Below are positions 18,065 through 26,012 of a stretch of DNA of 58,913 nt, piece after piece; the first letter of the stretch is position 1, and the number at the start of each line of letters is the position of its first letter. Below the pieces are notes generated by a model, which was not told where the DNA came from, did no database searches, and saw only the letters and a list, made by a program, of their open reading frames with translations. The stretch is taken from NCBI GenBank assembly GCA_019416685.1, contig DXWV01000105.1:56572-115484 (forward strand). Direction: 5' to 3'. The stretch comes from Bacteroides sp. (GTDB lineage Bacteria > Bacteroidota > Bacteroidia > Bacteroidales > Bacteroidaceae). The translations under genes and the position numbers were made by a program.

Positions 18065-18899
18065 GCAGTCAAACATATACCTTCCACACTTGATGGTGGT
18101 GGAAAAGATAACCCGGGAAGCTCCGGGAGTCAAAACTTTCCGGTTGAGATTTAAGGATGAAGAGGAAGGTAGAAATTTCCACTTCAAAGCCGGACAGTTT
18201 GGTGAGTATTCTGCTTTTGGTGAAGGAGAGTCTACCTTTTGTATTGCCTCTTCTCCTACGCGTGAAGGATATATAGAATGTACTTTTCGTCAGGCGGGAA
18301 GGGTAACTACCGGGTTATCGAAACTTGAAGAAGGAGCAACAGTAGGTTTTAGGGGACCTTTTGGAAATACATTTCCCATAGATGAATGGAAAGGTAAAAA
18401 TCTGTTGTTCGTGGCGGGTGGCATTGCACTTCCTCCCATGCGTTGTGTCATCTGGAATGTTTTGGATACGCGGGAGAATTTTAAAGATATTACAATCGTT
18501 TATGGTGCAAAGTCTGTCAACGATCTGGTATATAAGGAAGAGCTGAAAGAGTGGGAGAGCCGTCCGGATGTCAATCTGATTACTACGGTTGATCCGGGAG
18601 GGGAAACGCCCGGCTGGAATGGTAAGGTTGGTTTCGTTCCTTCGGTTCTGGAAGCAGCAGCTCCCGATAGTGAGAATACGGTGGCTATTGTTTGTGGGCC
18701 TCCGGTGATGATTAAATTCACTTTTCCGGTATTGGAGAAGTTGGGTTTTAAAGACGAAAATATCTATACGACATTGGAAAACAGGATGAAGTGTGGTGTG
18801 GGTAAGTGCGGACGTTGTAATGTCGGGAAACTTTATGTTTGTAAGGACGGTCCGGTATTCACAAAAGCAGAGTTGAATGATATACCTCCCGAATATTAA
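18057..18899 (+). CDS. flxA: FAD/NAD(P)-binding oxidoreductase, FlxA-like
   Basis: A 280-residue ferredoxin-NADP reductase-type protein from ATG 18057. An FAD-binding barrel (about 10-100) is followed by an NAD-binding domain (LLFVAGGIALPPMR, about 118; IVCGPPVMI, about 208) and a C-terminal [2Fe-2S] motif MKCGVGKCGRCNVGKLYVC. The same architecture occurs in AsrB, HydG/SHI-gamma and FlxA. With the other genes it would form the NAD(H) entry or exit of the Hdr-Flx complex. Last gene of the operon; an intergenic stretch of 235 bases follows. Confidence 0.8.
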   Translation: MNEQSNIYLPHLMVVEKITREAPGVKTFRLRFKDEEEGRNFHFKAGQFGEYSAFGEGESTFCIASSPTREGYIECTFRQAGRVTTGLSKLEEGATVGFRGPFGNTFPIDEWKGKNLLFVAGGIALPPMRCVIWNVLDTRENFKDITIVYGAKSVNDLVYKEELKEWESRPDVNLITTVDPGGETPGWNGKVGFVPSVLEAAAPDSENTVAIVCGPPVMIKFTFPVLEKLGFKDENIYTTLENRMKCGVGKCGRCNVGKLYVCKDGPVFTKAELNDIPPEY

Positions 18900-19134
18900 T
18901 TGATGTCCGGGGATAAAAGATATTGTAGTTCCGTTGTGATAATGGGATAAGCATCATATAAGGACAAGATGTAACCGAAGTGATTCAGGCAGATGCATCA
19001 GCCGATTGGCCTTATGTGGATGAATGAGGAAAGCCCAATGGAATTAAAGAATTTCATGTGTGTCTAAATAATGGTTTACCATTGGGCGCCTCTTCTTTAT
19101 TTTGAAACGAACTAATAACTTAAAATATATTACT
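18900..19134. other. Intergenic region with inverted repeat before the OadB-like pair
   Basis: GCCCAATGG (19033-19041) and CCATTGGGC (19079-19087) form a perfect 9-bp stem with a 37-base loop. A 21-codon fragment at 18962-19027 (ends ADWPYVDE) might be a coding remnant, but I cannot identify it. Confidence 0.3.
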
Positions 19135-19569
19135 ATGTTAAAATTATTATTAGCCACTTTTGCCATGATGGGACTTACGTTTGTCATAGGCTTTTTCGTA
19201 GCTGCAGTGATAAAACTTATTGCAAGTGCAGCCGATTCACTCGATTTCTATAGTTCTCATCAGGTAGAACTCCAACGATTACGGCGTTTAAAGAAAGTAC
19301 GTCAGAATGTGGAACGTTTGTTATGGCATAATGCCATAGCTGAACAGGATGGTTCGGGCGATAAACGGGAAGATTACAGTCGTGGTATTAATCGGGATAT
19401 CATTCGTTACCACGGATATTATCATGGGGTAAGCCCGGGTGCATCCGATGATAATCTGTTGGAGTATTATTACCCTGAAGACACCCACATCGTTTACCTT
19501 GAAAAACGAGAAGAAATGCTCCAGCAGCATAAAGATAACAGTAAGAAATCATCTGCCAATACCAAATAA
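19135..19569 (+). CDS. Small membrane-anchored protein, possible OadG-like partner
   Basis: A 144-residue product from ATG 19135 (a TTG 33 bases earlier is less likely). One N-terminal membrane segment (about 4-29) is followed by a hydrophilic, charged tail. It lies 15 bases before an OadB homologue, where sodium-pump decarboxylases usually carry the single-span gamma subunit. The length and tail sequence are not those of typical OadG (about 80-90 aa), so the role is inferred from position and topology only. Confidence 0.5.
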   Translation: MLKLLLATFAMMGLTFVIGFFVAAVIKLIASAADSLDFYSSHQVELQRLRRLKKVRQNVERLLWHNAIAEQDGSGDKREDYSRGINRDIIRYHGYYHGVSPGASDDNLLEYYYPEDTHIVYLEKREEMLQQHKDNSKKSSANTK

Positions 19570-19584
19570 TAAATTTATCATATC

Positions 19585-20799
19585 ATGGAAAATATAGACT
19601 TTATGAGCTTGTTCCAGGGAGTGGGAACAATGATGGAGAGTGGCTGGCTACTTGCAAGTGCCCGTCTGTTTCTTGTCGCTTTAGGGTTTCTGCTTATTTA
19701 TCTGGGCTGGAAAGGTGTGCTGGAACCGATGGTAATGATACCGATGGGATTGGGAATGGTAGCTATCAACTGTGGTACGCTGATAATGCCGGACGGTACA
19801 TTGGGAAACTTATTTCTCGATCCGATGCTTTCTGATACAGATGAGTTGATGAATACCATGCAGATTGACTTCTTGCAACCGGTTTATACATTGACTTTCA
19901 GTAATGGATTGATAGCCTGTTTTGTGTTTATGGGTATCGGTACGTTGCTTGATGTAGGTTTTCTGCTCCAGAAACCATTTGCAAGTATATTTCTGGCATT
20001 GTGTGCCGAGCTGGGTACTTTCCTGACCGTTCCTATCGCTTCTGCTTTCGGGCTGACACTTAAAGAGAGTGCTTCGGTAGCTATGGTTGGCGGAGCAGAT
20101 GGTCCGATGGTGCTCTTTACTTCACTGGCACTGGCAAAGCATCTGTTTGTTCCTATCACAGTAGTAGCTTATCTCTATTTGGGGTTGACGTATGGTGGAT
20201 ATCCTTATTTAGTAAAACTAATGGTTCCCAAACGTCTGCGTGCTATTAAGATGACCACAAAGAAGGCCCCTAAAAATTACGATGCAAAAGTAAAACTGGC
20301 TTTCTCCGCTATTCTGTGCGCAGTGTTGTGTTTCTTATTTCCGGTAGCTTCTCCTTTGTTTTTCTCTTTATTTATAGGTGTGGCTGTGCGTGAATCCGGG
20401 ATGAAGCATATTTATGACTTTGTAAGTGGTCCATTGCTGTATGGTTCTACTTTTATGCTTGGGTTACTGCTGGGAGTACTTTGTGATGCTCACTTACTGC
20501 TTGATCCTAAGATCTTGAAATTGTTGGTTTTAGGTGTTATCGCCTTGCTTTTCTCTGGTGTAGGAGGTATACTGGGAGGGTATGTTATGTACTTTATCAA
20601 AAAGGGTAATTATAATCCGGTGATTGGTATTGCTGCTGTAAGCTGTGTGCCGACAACTGCAAAAGTAGCACAGAAGATAGTAAGTAAAGACAATCCTAAC
20701 TCTTTTATTCTTGGTGATGCTTTAGGAGCCAATATCTCCGGCGTCATCACCTCTGCTATTATAACTGGTATCTATATAACGATTATACCATACTTGTAA
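19585..20799 (+). CDS. Sodium-ion-translocating decarboxylase beta subunit-like protein
   Basis: A 404-residue polytopic membrane protein of the OadB/GcdB/MmdB family. In these pumps decarboxylation of carboxybiotin drives Na+ export. The hallmark VGGADGPM (about 168) contains the conserved Asp, and the C-terminal half has the second conserved helical repeat (VIGIAAVSCVPTTAKVAQK, LGDALGANISGVI). No carboxyltransferase (alpha) or biotin-carrier gene is adjacent, so it must use subunits encoded elsewhere or act differently. Ends 127 bases before the convergent cutC. Confidence 0.85.
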   Translation: MENIDFMSLFQGVGTMMESGWLLASARLFLVALGFLLIYLGWKGVLEPMVMIPMGLGMVAINCGTLIMPDGTLGNLFLDPMLSDTDELMNTMQIDFLQPVYTLTFSNGLIACFVFMGIGTLLDVGFLLQKPFASIFLALCAELGTFLTVPIASAFGLTLKESASVAMVGGADGPMVLFTSLALAKHLFVPITVVAYLYLGLTYGGYPYLVKLMVPKRLRAIKMTTKKAPKNYDAKVKLAFSAILCAVLCFLFPVASPLFFSLFIGVAVRESGMKHIYDFVSGPLLYGSTFMLGLLLGVLCDAHLLLDPKILKLLVLGVIALLFSGVGGILGGYVMYFIKKGNYNPVIGIAAVSCVPTTAKVAQKIVSKDNPNSFILGDALGANISGVITSAIITGIYITIIPYL

Positions 20800-20809
20800 G
20801 ATAGGGGGG

Positions 20810-20942
20810 AGTGATGAGTGAGTAGTAGTTAGTGATTAGTGATTAGTACCAAGCGGCAATAGGATGGTGCGGTTTACTTATTACTACTCGCTTATCACTA
20901 ACCACTACTCACTAACTACTACTCACTAATCACTACTCACTG
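20810..20942. repeat. Inverted array of 14-bp repeats overlapping the cutC 3' end
   Basis: Left side: degenerate tandem units of the type AGTGAGTAGTAGTT from 20810. Right side: three 14-bp units of the inverse type AACTACTACTCACT at 20899-20940. One 19-base segment (TCACTAACTACTACTCACT) has its exact reverse complement on the left side. The cutC stop codon and its last four codons are made of this repeat. Possibly a REP-like hairpin acting between convergent genes. Confidence 0.6.
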
Positions 20943-21675
20943 CTTTTATCGTCTTTTCCACTCTTTGTGCGGTAGTTATCTGTTTGGTGTATTCGTCAAT
21001 TAGTACTGTTCCTCCCATTGAAACTGCCGGATTTCGGTATTGCATGTCACTGATCACTGTTTCTCGTGCAGAGAAGTGGAATTCTTCGATTCCTGTTTCT
21101 GAGGCAATGCATGCTATGTTTTTTTCGTTTACACCACAGCCGGCAAGTAGGATGATTCGTCCGGCAGCCTGTTTGTGTAGCTCTTTTAATAAAGGAATCC
21201 CGGCTTCTGCGGTTGCTTGTTGTCCGGAAGTCAGTATGCGGTTACAACCTGATTCTATAATCTCTTCCAATGCCTTCTGTGGATTACGACATACATCGAA
21301 AGCCCGGTGAAAGGTAACCGATAACCCGTCAGCAGCTGCTACCAACTCCTTCATTAGAGGCATGTCAACTTCTCCGTCTGATGTCAGACAGCCCAATACA
21401 ACACCGTCTGCACCTGTTTTCTTTGCCATTTCTATATCCCTTAACATCGTTTTTATCTCTAAGGGTGAATAGAGAAAATCACCTCCCCGGGGGCGGATTA
21501 TTACATGGAGTTTGATATGTAACAATTCCCGTGCAAGAACAATTTCACCATACGAAGGCGTTGTTCCTCCTTCCGGTATTCCGGCACACAACTCTACACG
21601 GTCTGCTCCACCTTGCTGTGCAGCCAGGCAACTCTCTACCGAGTTGGTACATATCTCGAATTTATACTTTCTCAT
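20926..21675 (-). CDS. cutC: CutC family TIM-barrel protein
   Basis: A 249-residue CutC protein beginning MRKYKFEICTNSVESC, with the family landmarks GADRVELCAGIPEGGTTPS, VIIRPRGGDF, VLGCLT, VTFHRAFD and ILTSGQ. CutC has been linked to copper tolerance, but its enzymatic function remains unsettled. Conserved Cys, His and Arg residues line the barrel mouth. The C-terminal residues AVSSD are encoded by the repeat array, suggesting the repeat inserted into the original 3' end and supplied a new stop. It follows rny on the same strand after a terminator. Confidence 0.9.
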   Translation of the reverse strand: MRKYKFEICTNSVESCLAAQQGGADRVELCAGIPEGGTTPSYGEIVLARELLHIKLHVIIRPRGGDFLYSPLEIKTMLRDIEMAKKTGADGVVLGCLTSDGEVDMPLMKELVAAADGLSVTFHRAFDVCRNPQKALEEIIESGCNRILTSGQQATAEAGIPLLKELHKQAAGRIILLAGCGVNEKNIACIASETGIEEFHFSARETVISDMQYRNPAVSMGGTVLIDEYTKQITTAQRVEKTIKAVSSD

Positions 21676-21692
21676 AGCAGGAAAACGTTATT

Positions 21693-21718
21693 AAAAAAGG
21701 GCGAATTGCTTCGCCCTT
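21693..21718 (-). terminator. Terminator of rny
   Basis: On the minus strand GGGCGAA pairs with TTCGCCC across GCAA and is followed by six T. It separates rny from cutC. Confidence 0.75.
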
Positions 21719-21746
21719 ATCTTGATATTCTTCTTTCTTCGTTTTT

Positions 21747-23282
21747 TTATTTAGCAAAGCTAACCGCACGTGTTTCACGGATTACGGTAATCTTCACTTG
21801 TCCCGGATAAGTCATTTCATCCTGTATCTTCTTCGCAATTTCACCCGACAGGCTTTCTGTTTGCTTATCGTCAATCTTATCTGCACCTACGATAACGCGG
21901 AGTTCGCGTCCCGCCTGGATAGCATAAGTCTTTGTTACTCCCGGATAAGCCATAGCCAATTGCTCCAGGTCGTTGAGACGTTTGATGTACGCTTCTACAA
22001 TTTCGCGGCGTGCTCCCGGACGTGCACCGGAGATAGCATCACACACCTGTACGATCGGAGCGAGCAAGCTTGTCATTTCCGTTTCGTCATGGTGAGCACC
22101 GATAGCATTGCAGATATCCGGTTTCTCTTTGAATTTCTCGGCCAGTTTCATACCAAGTAATGCGTGCGGCAATTCTGGTTCTTCATCAGGCACTTTACCA
22201 ATATCGTGCAACAGTCCGGCACGTTTTGCTTTTTTGGGGTTCAAGCCCAGTTCCGATGCCATTACAGCACATAGATTCGCAGTTTCGCGAGCGTGTTGCA
22301 GCAAGTTCTGACCATAAGAAGATCGGTATTTCATTTTACCGATAATACGAATCAGTTCCGGATGTAACCCGTGGATACCGAGGTCAATTGTGGTACGTTT
22401 ACCGGTTTCGATAATCTCTTCTTCAACCTGTTTACGTACTTTTGATACTACCTCTTCGATACGTGCAGGGTGAATACGTCCATCCGTTACCAACTGATGC
22501 AAGGCAAGACGGGCTATCTCACGACGTACGGGGTCAAATGCAGAAAGAACAATTGCTTCCGGAGTATCATCTACTACGATTTCCACACCTGTAGCAGCTT
22601 CCAATGCACGGATATTACGTCCTTCACGGCCGATAATACGTCCTTTGATTTCGTCAGATTCAATATGGAATACAGTTACAGAGTTTTCAATAGCTGTTTC
22701 TGTAGCCACCCTCTGAATAGACTGTATCACAATGCGTTTTGCTTCTTTACTGGCTGTTAGCTTGGCATCATCCATGATATCATTGATGTAGGACTGTGCC
22801 TGTGTTTTGGCCTCTTCTTTCAAAGATTCTACCAAGCGTTCTTTAGCTTCTTCGGCAGACAAACCGGAAAGTGCTTCCAGTTTTTCTATTTCCTGATGTT
22901 GCAGTTTGTCCAGTTCCTCTTTCTTCTTATCAACAATTCCCAATTGGGCTTCCAGGTTTTCTCTTACGGCGTCAGCTTCGGCTTTCTTGCGCTGAATCTC
23001 TTCCTGGCGCTGACTTAGTACCATTTCACGCTGTTTCAATTTATTTTCAGCCTGCTGAATTTTTTGATTACGTTGCGCTACTTCTTTTTCCAGATCTGCT
23101 TTTTTGTTGAGGAACTTCTCCTTGACTTCCAGCAATTTGTTTTTCTTTATCACTTCTGCTTCAGTTTCCGCCTCTTTCAAGACGTTGTCGTATTTGGCTT
23201 TTAGTCCGTATCGGAATAATACGTACGACAAAATGCCACCTACGATGAAGCAAGCAATGGATGCTACTATTGTTACTAACAT
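21747..23282 (-). CDS. rny: Ribonuclease Y
   Basis: A 511-residue membrane-anchored endoribonuclease that starts mRNA decay. One N-terminal membrane segment (about 3-25) precedes a long coiled coil (about 30-190). The KH RNA-binding domain contains GRIIGREGRNIRALE (about 213) and the HD metal-dependent phosphohydrolase domain has LLHDIGK (about 358) and ahHDE. Length and order are typical. It is transcribed in the same direction as the upstream zapA and zapB-like genes but is separated from them by a strong hairpin. Confidence 0.95.
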   Translation of the reverse strand: MLVTIVASIACFIVGGILSYVLFRYGLKAKYDNVLKEAETEAEVIKKNKLLEVKEKFLNKKADLEKEVAQRNQKIQQAENKLKQREMVLSQRQEEIQRKKAEADAVRENLEAQLGIVDKKKEELDKLQHQEIEKLEALSGLSAEEAKERLVESLKEEAKTQAQSYINDIMDDAKLTASKEAKRIVIQSIQRVATETAIENSVTVFHIESDEIKGRIIGREGRNIRALEAATGVEIVVDDTPEAIVLSAFDPVRREIARLALHQLVTDGRIHPARIEEVVSKVRKQVEEEIIETGKRTTIDLGIHGLHPELIRIIGKMKYRSSYGQNLLQHARETANLCAVMASELGLNPKKAKRAGLLHDIGKVPDEEPELPHALLGMKLAEKFKEKPDICNAIGAHHDETEMTSLLAPIVQVCDAISGARPGARREIVEAYIKRLNDLEQLAMAYPGVTKTYAIQAGRELRVIVGADKIDDKQTESLSGEIAKKIQDEMTYPGQVKITVIRETRAVSFAK

Positions 23283-23309
23283 TGTAATTTAATTTAAGTA
23301 TAAATAAAA

Positions 23310-23361
23310 ACGCACCGCAAATACGAGGAAATTCTTTCTCCCGGGTATCTTGCAGTGCGTG
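23310..23361 (-). terminator. Long hairpin between zapA and rny (terminator or small RNA 3' end)
   Basis: Read on the minus strand, ACGCAC, GCAA and GTAT (listed outer to inner in both arms) pair with their partners to give a 50-base stem interrupted by single bulges, followed by TTTTTATTT. This fits an intrinsic terminator for zapA. Because 6S RNA sits next to zapA in Enterobacteria, a 6S-like RNA in this gap is an alternative, but the structured part is short for it. Confidence 0.6.
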
Positions 23362-23394
23362 GGTTTTCTATAAATTTGTTGATAGGGCGTGTTT

Positions 23395-23685
23395 TCACTC
23401 GCCCTTGAAATACTCTTCGAGCATTTCAGTCAATTCTTCTATCTTCTCTGTATACGGACCGGTATCGTTACGTTGCCTTAGCTTTAGGTTCTCCTGTGAA
23501 AACTGATAGGCTACCATAGCTATTAATTTCTCAGGTTCCAGGCTTTTGTAATGCTCCCGATATGCATTGAGCTTGATATTTACCTGTTTGGCTGCTTCTC
23601 TCATCAATTCTTCTTCATCACGGTTAATGGTGATGGGATAATATGAGTCTGCAATTTGCAGGTTTATCTTTATTTTATCGTTCAT
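23395..23685 (-). CDS. zapA: Cell division protein ZapA
   Basis: A 96-residue protein with the ZapA N-terminal domain (INLQIADSYYPITINRDEEELMR) and a C-terminal helix for coiled-coil dimerisation. ZapA bundles FtsZ filaments at the septum. It follows the zapB-like coiled-coil gene after 12 bases, so both are probably co-transcribed and form a division module. Confidence 0.85.
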   Translation of the reverse strand: MNDKIKINLQIADSYYPITINRDEEELMREAAKQVNIKLNAYREHYKSLEPEKLIAMVAYQFSQENLKLRQRNDTGPYTEKIEELTEMLEEYFKGE

Positions 23686-23697
23686 ACATCTCTTCTT

Positions 23698-23991
23698 TTA
23701 TTCATTCAACAGAGCGATGCATTTGTCGACTTCACGCACTAATTTAGACAATCGCAGCTTTGTCTCTTTTACATCGCTGCCGTTAAGGCTGATTGTCGTA
23801 GCTGTTTTTAGGTTCGTGTAGCTTGTTTCCAATTCTTTATATTCAGCCAGTATCCTTTCATTCTCTTTCTTCTCTTCTTCGAGAAGTCGCTTAAGTTCAG
23901 CATTTTCACGCTTTAATTCATCGTGAAGATAGATTAAATGCCGTAGTCTCGCTTCAAAGGTACTTAATAGCTTTTTTGCTTCTTCTGTCAT
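23698..23991 (-). CDS. Coiled-coil protein, ZapB-like
   Basis: A 97-residue product from ATG 23991 (an ATG at 24012 would overlap the -7 box). Residues about 5-60 form one continuous coiled coil rich in Glu, Lys and Leu (RHLIYLHDELKRENAELKRL). No enzymatic motif. Position directly before zapA and the length suggest a ZapB-type partner linking ZapA/FtsZ to the chromosome; the identification rests on context and coiled-coil character. Confidence 0.65.
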   Translation of the reverse strand: MTEEAKKLLSTFEARLRHLIYLHDELKRENAELKRLLEEEKKENERILAEYKELETSYTNLKTATTISLNGSDVKETKLRLSKLVREVDKCIALLNE

Positions 23992-24011
23992 TACTACACC
24001 AAAATTGTACA

Positions 24012-24019
24012 CAAAAATA
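24012..24019 (-). promoter_or_regulatory. -7 box of the zapB-like/zapA operon
   Basis: TATTTTTG on the minus strand, about 20 bases upstream of ATG 23991. Confidence 0.5.
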
Positions 24020-24186
24020 CAATTAAGTCTGAGATTACAAAAACTTTTCCGCAGAAATTAGTCGTTTGGGCTGAAAATAGCTATTAGATGGATGTTTACT
24101 ATCGGAGTTAAGTAGAGATAAGGTACATACTTTTTAGTTGTTCATTCTATATTTCATGCCATCATTAACTTTTGAAGTCTGCAGTC

Positions 24187-24278
24187 AAAACACCCGGATG
24201 TTCTTGTTGAAAACATCCCCATGTTGTTGTATAAAACATCCGGATGTTTTAATAGATAACACCCGGATGTTTTGCTTT
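24187..24278. repeat. Array 2 of 18-bp palindromes with 23-bp period
   Basis: Four units start at 24187, 24210, 24233 and 24256, each 23 bp apart. Unit 3 is the perfect palindrome AAAACATCCGGATGTTTT; the others differ by a few bases (CACCCGGATG, CATCCCCATG, CACCCGGATG). Five variable bases separate the units. Same geometry as array 1 at 254-340 but a different sequence. It lies in the divergent region between the zapB-like gene and the membrane operon; that 500-base region otherwise holds only the promoters. Confidence 0.8.
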
Positions 24279-24431
24279 CTTGCTACAAGAGTTATACCTG
24301 TAATAAATTGGTATACAGTTGCTAATGGAGTGTGTTGTTGAGCGTAGTTTAAACCTATACTTAATTGCCCTCTTTATTGGTACTGAAATTGGATGAACTA
24401 ATATTTCTATAAATTAATTTATTAAATAATT

Positions 24432-24460
24432 TAGTTTATAAAATAAACTACTTATATTTG
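24432..24460 (+). promoter_or_regulatory. Palindromic operator and -7 box of the membrane operon
   Basis: TAGTTTAT-AAA-ATAAACTA (24432-24450) is a perfect 8-bp inverted repeat placed two bases before the -7 box TATATTTG (24453-24460). A dimeric repressor bound here would cover the promoter; the winged-helix protein encoded last in this operon is the obvious candidate. Confidence 0.55.
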
Positions 24461-24519
24461 CATCGGATTTAAATCTTTGATACAATGTATTTAATTCGTT
24501 TATTAAATCAGAAAATACG

Positions 24520-24606
24520 ATGGAAGACATTATTTTGAAAATATTGGGAGTTTGGTGTGCTATGGTTATCGTAGCCTTATATTATAGTTTTGAGTACAAC
24601 AGGTAG
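24520..24606 (+). CDS. 28-residue single-span membrane peptide
   Basis: A short frame from ATG 24520 to TAG 24604 encodes two acidic residues followed by a hydrophobic helix (ILKILGVWCAMVIVALYYSF) and EYNR. It sits between the promoter and the first clear membrane-protein gene, 27 bases ahead of it. It may be a regulatory or accessory micro-protein; no family is recognised. It falls below usual length cut-offs. Confidence 0.45.
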   Translation: MEDIILKILGVWCAMVIVALYYSFEYNR

Positions 24607-24633
24607 TTGAATAATTTAAAGGACATAAGATAT

Positions 24634-25212
24634 ATGGAAAATAAAAAATTGAATGAGAAAGAAAGTTTAGAGCTTATTTCTCAAATGATTCAAAACACAC
24701 GGACAAGAGTTGAAAAGGACGGTGGTACTCCTTTTTTGATATGGGGGTATGGAACAGTGATTATTTCATTGCTGGTATGGTATATGGTTACGTCGACTGG
24801 AAAGTATGAGTGGCAATATTTATGGTTTCTTTTACCGGCTATCGGATTTCCTGGTACTCTTTGGGTGAGCAGAAAGAACGAATCGGCTGTAAAGACTTAT
24901 ATAGATCGGGTTGTAAACTATATCTGGATTGTATTTGGGAGTGCAGGTTTTTTGGTATCTTGCGTTTCTATTGTTTATCCCCTTCCTATTTTGTTTATTA
25001 TTCTTTTGCTTATGGGAATGGGAGTGATATTGACCGGAATGGTGATACACTCTAAAATAGCACTGATAGGTGGTCTGCTGGGAGTACTATCTTCTTTGGG
25101 ATGCATTTGGGTAACAGGTGTAAATCAGATACTTGCTTTTGCTCCTGCTTTCATCTTTATGATGATTATTCCCGGACATATGATAAATTACAGTGCAAAT
25201 ATAAGGAAATAA
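24634..25212 (+). CDS. Integral membrane protein, paralogue 1
   Basis: A 192-residue protein from ATG 24634. A cytoplasmic N-terminal helix with KKLNEKESLELISQMIQN is followed by five to six membrane segments and a PGHMIN motif near the end. The gene two positions downstream (26013) has the same N-terminal motif, topology and C-terminal IIPGHIVNHKA, so the two are tandem paralogues. The N-terminal motif is strongly conserved between them while the membrane part has diverged, pointing to a shared cytoplasmic contact. Function unknown. Confidence 0.7.
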   Translation: MENKKLNEKESLELISQMIQNTRTRVEKDGGTPFLIWGYGTVIISLLVWYMVTSTGKYEWQYLWFLLPAIGFPGTLWVSRKNESAVKTYIDRVVNYIWIVFGSAGFLVSCVSIVYPLPILFIILLLMGMGVILTGMVIHSKIALIGGLLGVLSSLGCIWVTGVNQILAFAPAFIFMMIIPGHMINYSANIRK

Positions 25213-25221
25213 GAAGGGGAA

Positions 25222-26001
25222 ATGATTATGAAAGATACTTCGACACGTTTCGAACGTTTTTGCACTTCCTGGAAATTCTTCCTGGTACTGATAGTTTTGC
25301 AATTTGTATTAATGCCGGTGGCTACTAAAGGTTTTCGCTTTGAAGAGATGGGGCAGATTATCTTTACTACACTGGGGCATGCTTTGATAAACCGGTTTTA
25401 TCCTTATTCCTTTATATTTCAGTGGATGGCACTTGCATTGATTGTAGCCTTGTTGTTTTTTAGAAATAGAATCGGGCGTTTTTTTTCGGCTTATGTGGGA
25501 GTCTGTTATTTGTTGTATGCAGTTATTCAGAGCATAGCCATTACCAATAAATATGGAGTCAGCGTGGTAACGGTTAATCTGGTGATGATGTCATTTGTTG
25601 CTTTTGTCTGGTTTCGGGATTGCTGGAAGGGGGAGAATGAGTATGACTTCTCCAATCTCAATTGGAGAACAGCGTGGCTGATTCCTGTAGCTTTTTTTTG
25701 CTTATGGTTTCCTATGGATTTGTTGAATGTGAAACCGGATTTTAATCCGGCCTATCTCTTTTCGGGCTATGCATCGCTGGCTTTTTGCCCAATGACTCCT
25801 GTGTTTCTGACATTGCTTACGTTATGTCGTCCTCGAATTAATATGACTACTTACAGAGTGACAGCAATGGTAGGACTCATTATCGGAGTTTATAATATGG
25901 GGCAATTTGCTTCCCCTGCGGGTTTTTATTTAGGAATGTATCATTTACCTTTGCTGCTTGTTTCTTTATATGCATTGTTGAGCAGCAAACGGTTGAAATA
26001 A
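25222..26001 (+). CDS. Integral membrane protein between the paralogues
   Basis: A 259-residue protein with about seven hydrophobic segments and no recognised family. A purine-rich ribosome site (GAAGGGGAA) precedes ATG 25222, and ATG 25228 is equally plausible. The nine-base gap to the previous gene and eleven bases to the next support one operon. It might work with the flanking paralogous membrane proteins. Confidence 0.65.
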   Translation: MIMKDTSTRFERFCTSWKFFLVLIVLQFVLMPVATKGFRFEEMGQIIFTTLGHALINRFYPYSFIFQWMALALIVALLFFRNRIGRFFSAYVGVCYLLYAVIQSIAITNKYGVSVVTVNLVMMSFVAFVWFRDCWKGENEYDFSNLNWRTAWLIPVAFFCLWFPMDLLNVKPDFNPAYLFSGYASLAFCPMTPVFLTLLTLCRPRINMTTYRVTAMVGLIIGVYNMGQFASPAGFYLGMYHLPLLLVSLYALLSSKRLK

Positions 26002-26012
26002 ATAGTAAAAAA

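Noticed and set aside
12357..18899. Methanogen-type heterodisulfide reductase or hydrogenase system
   Set aside because: No hydrogenase or coenzyme M/B genes; the NAD-binding flavoprotein identifies it as an Flx-type complex.
17051..18899. Anaerobic sulfite reductase AsrAB
   Set aside because: AsrC is absent and the genes are embedded in the hdr operon.
18962..19027. Possible gene remnant ending ADWPYVDE
   Set aside because: Only 21 codons with no recognisable family; cannot be supported as a gene.
24187..24278. Possible small CRISPR array
   Set aside because: Units are palindromes with only 5-bp gaps, no unique spacers of normal length and no cas genes nearby.
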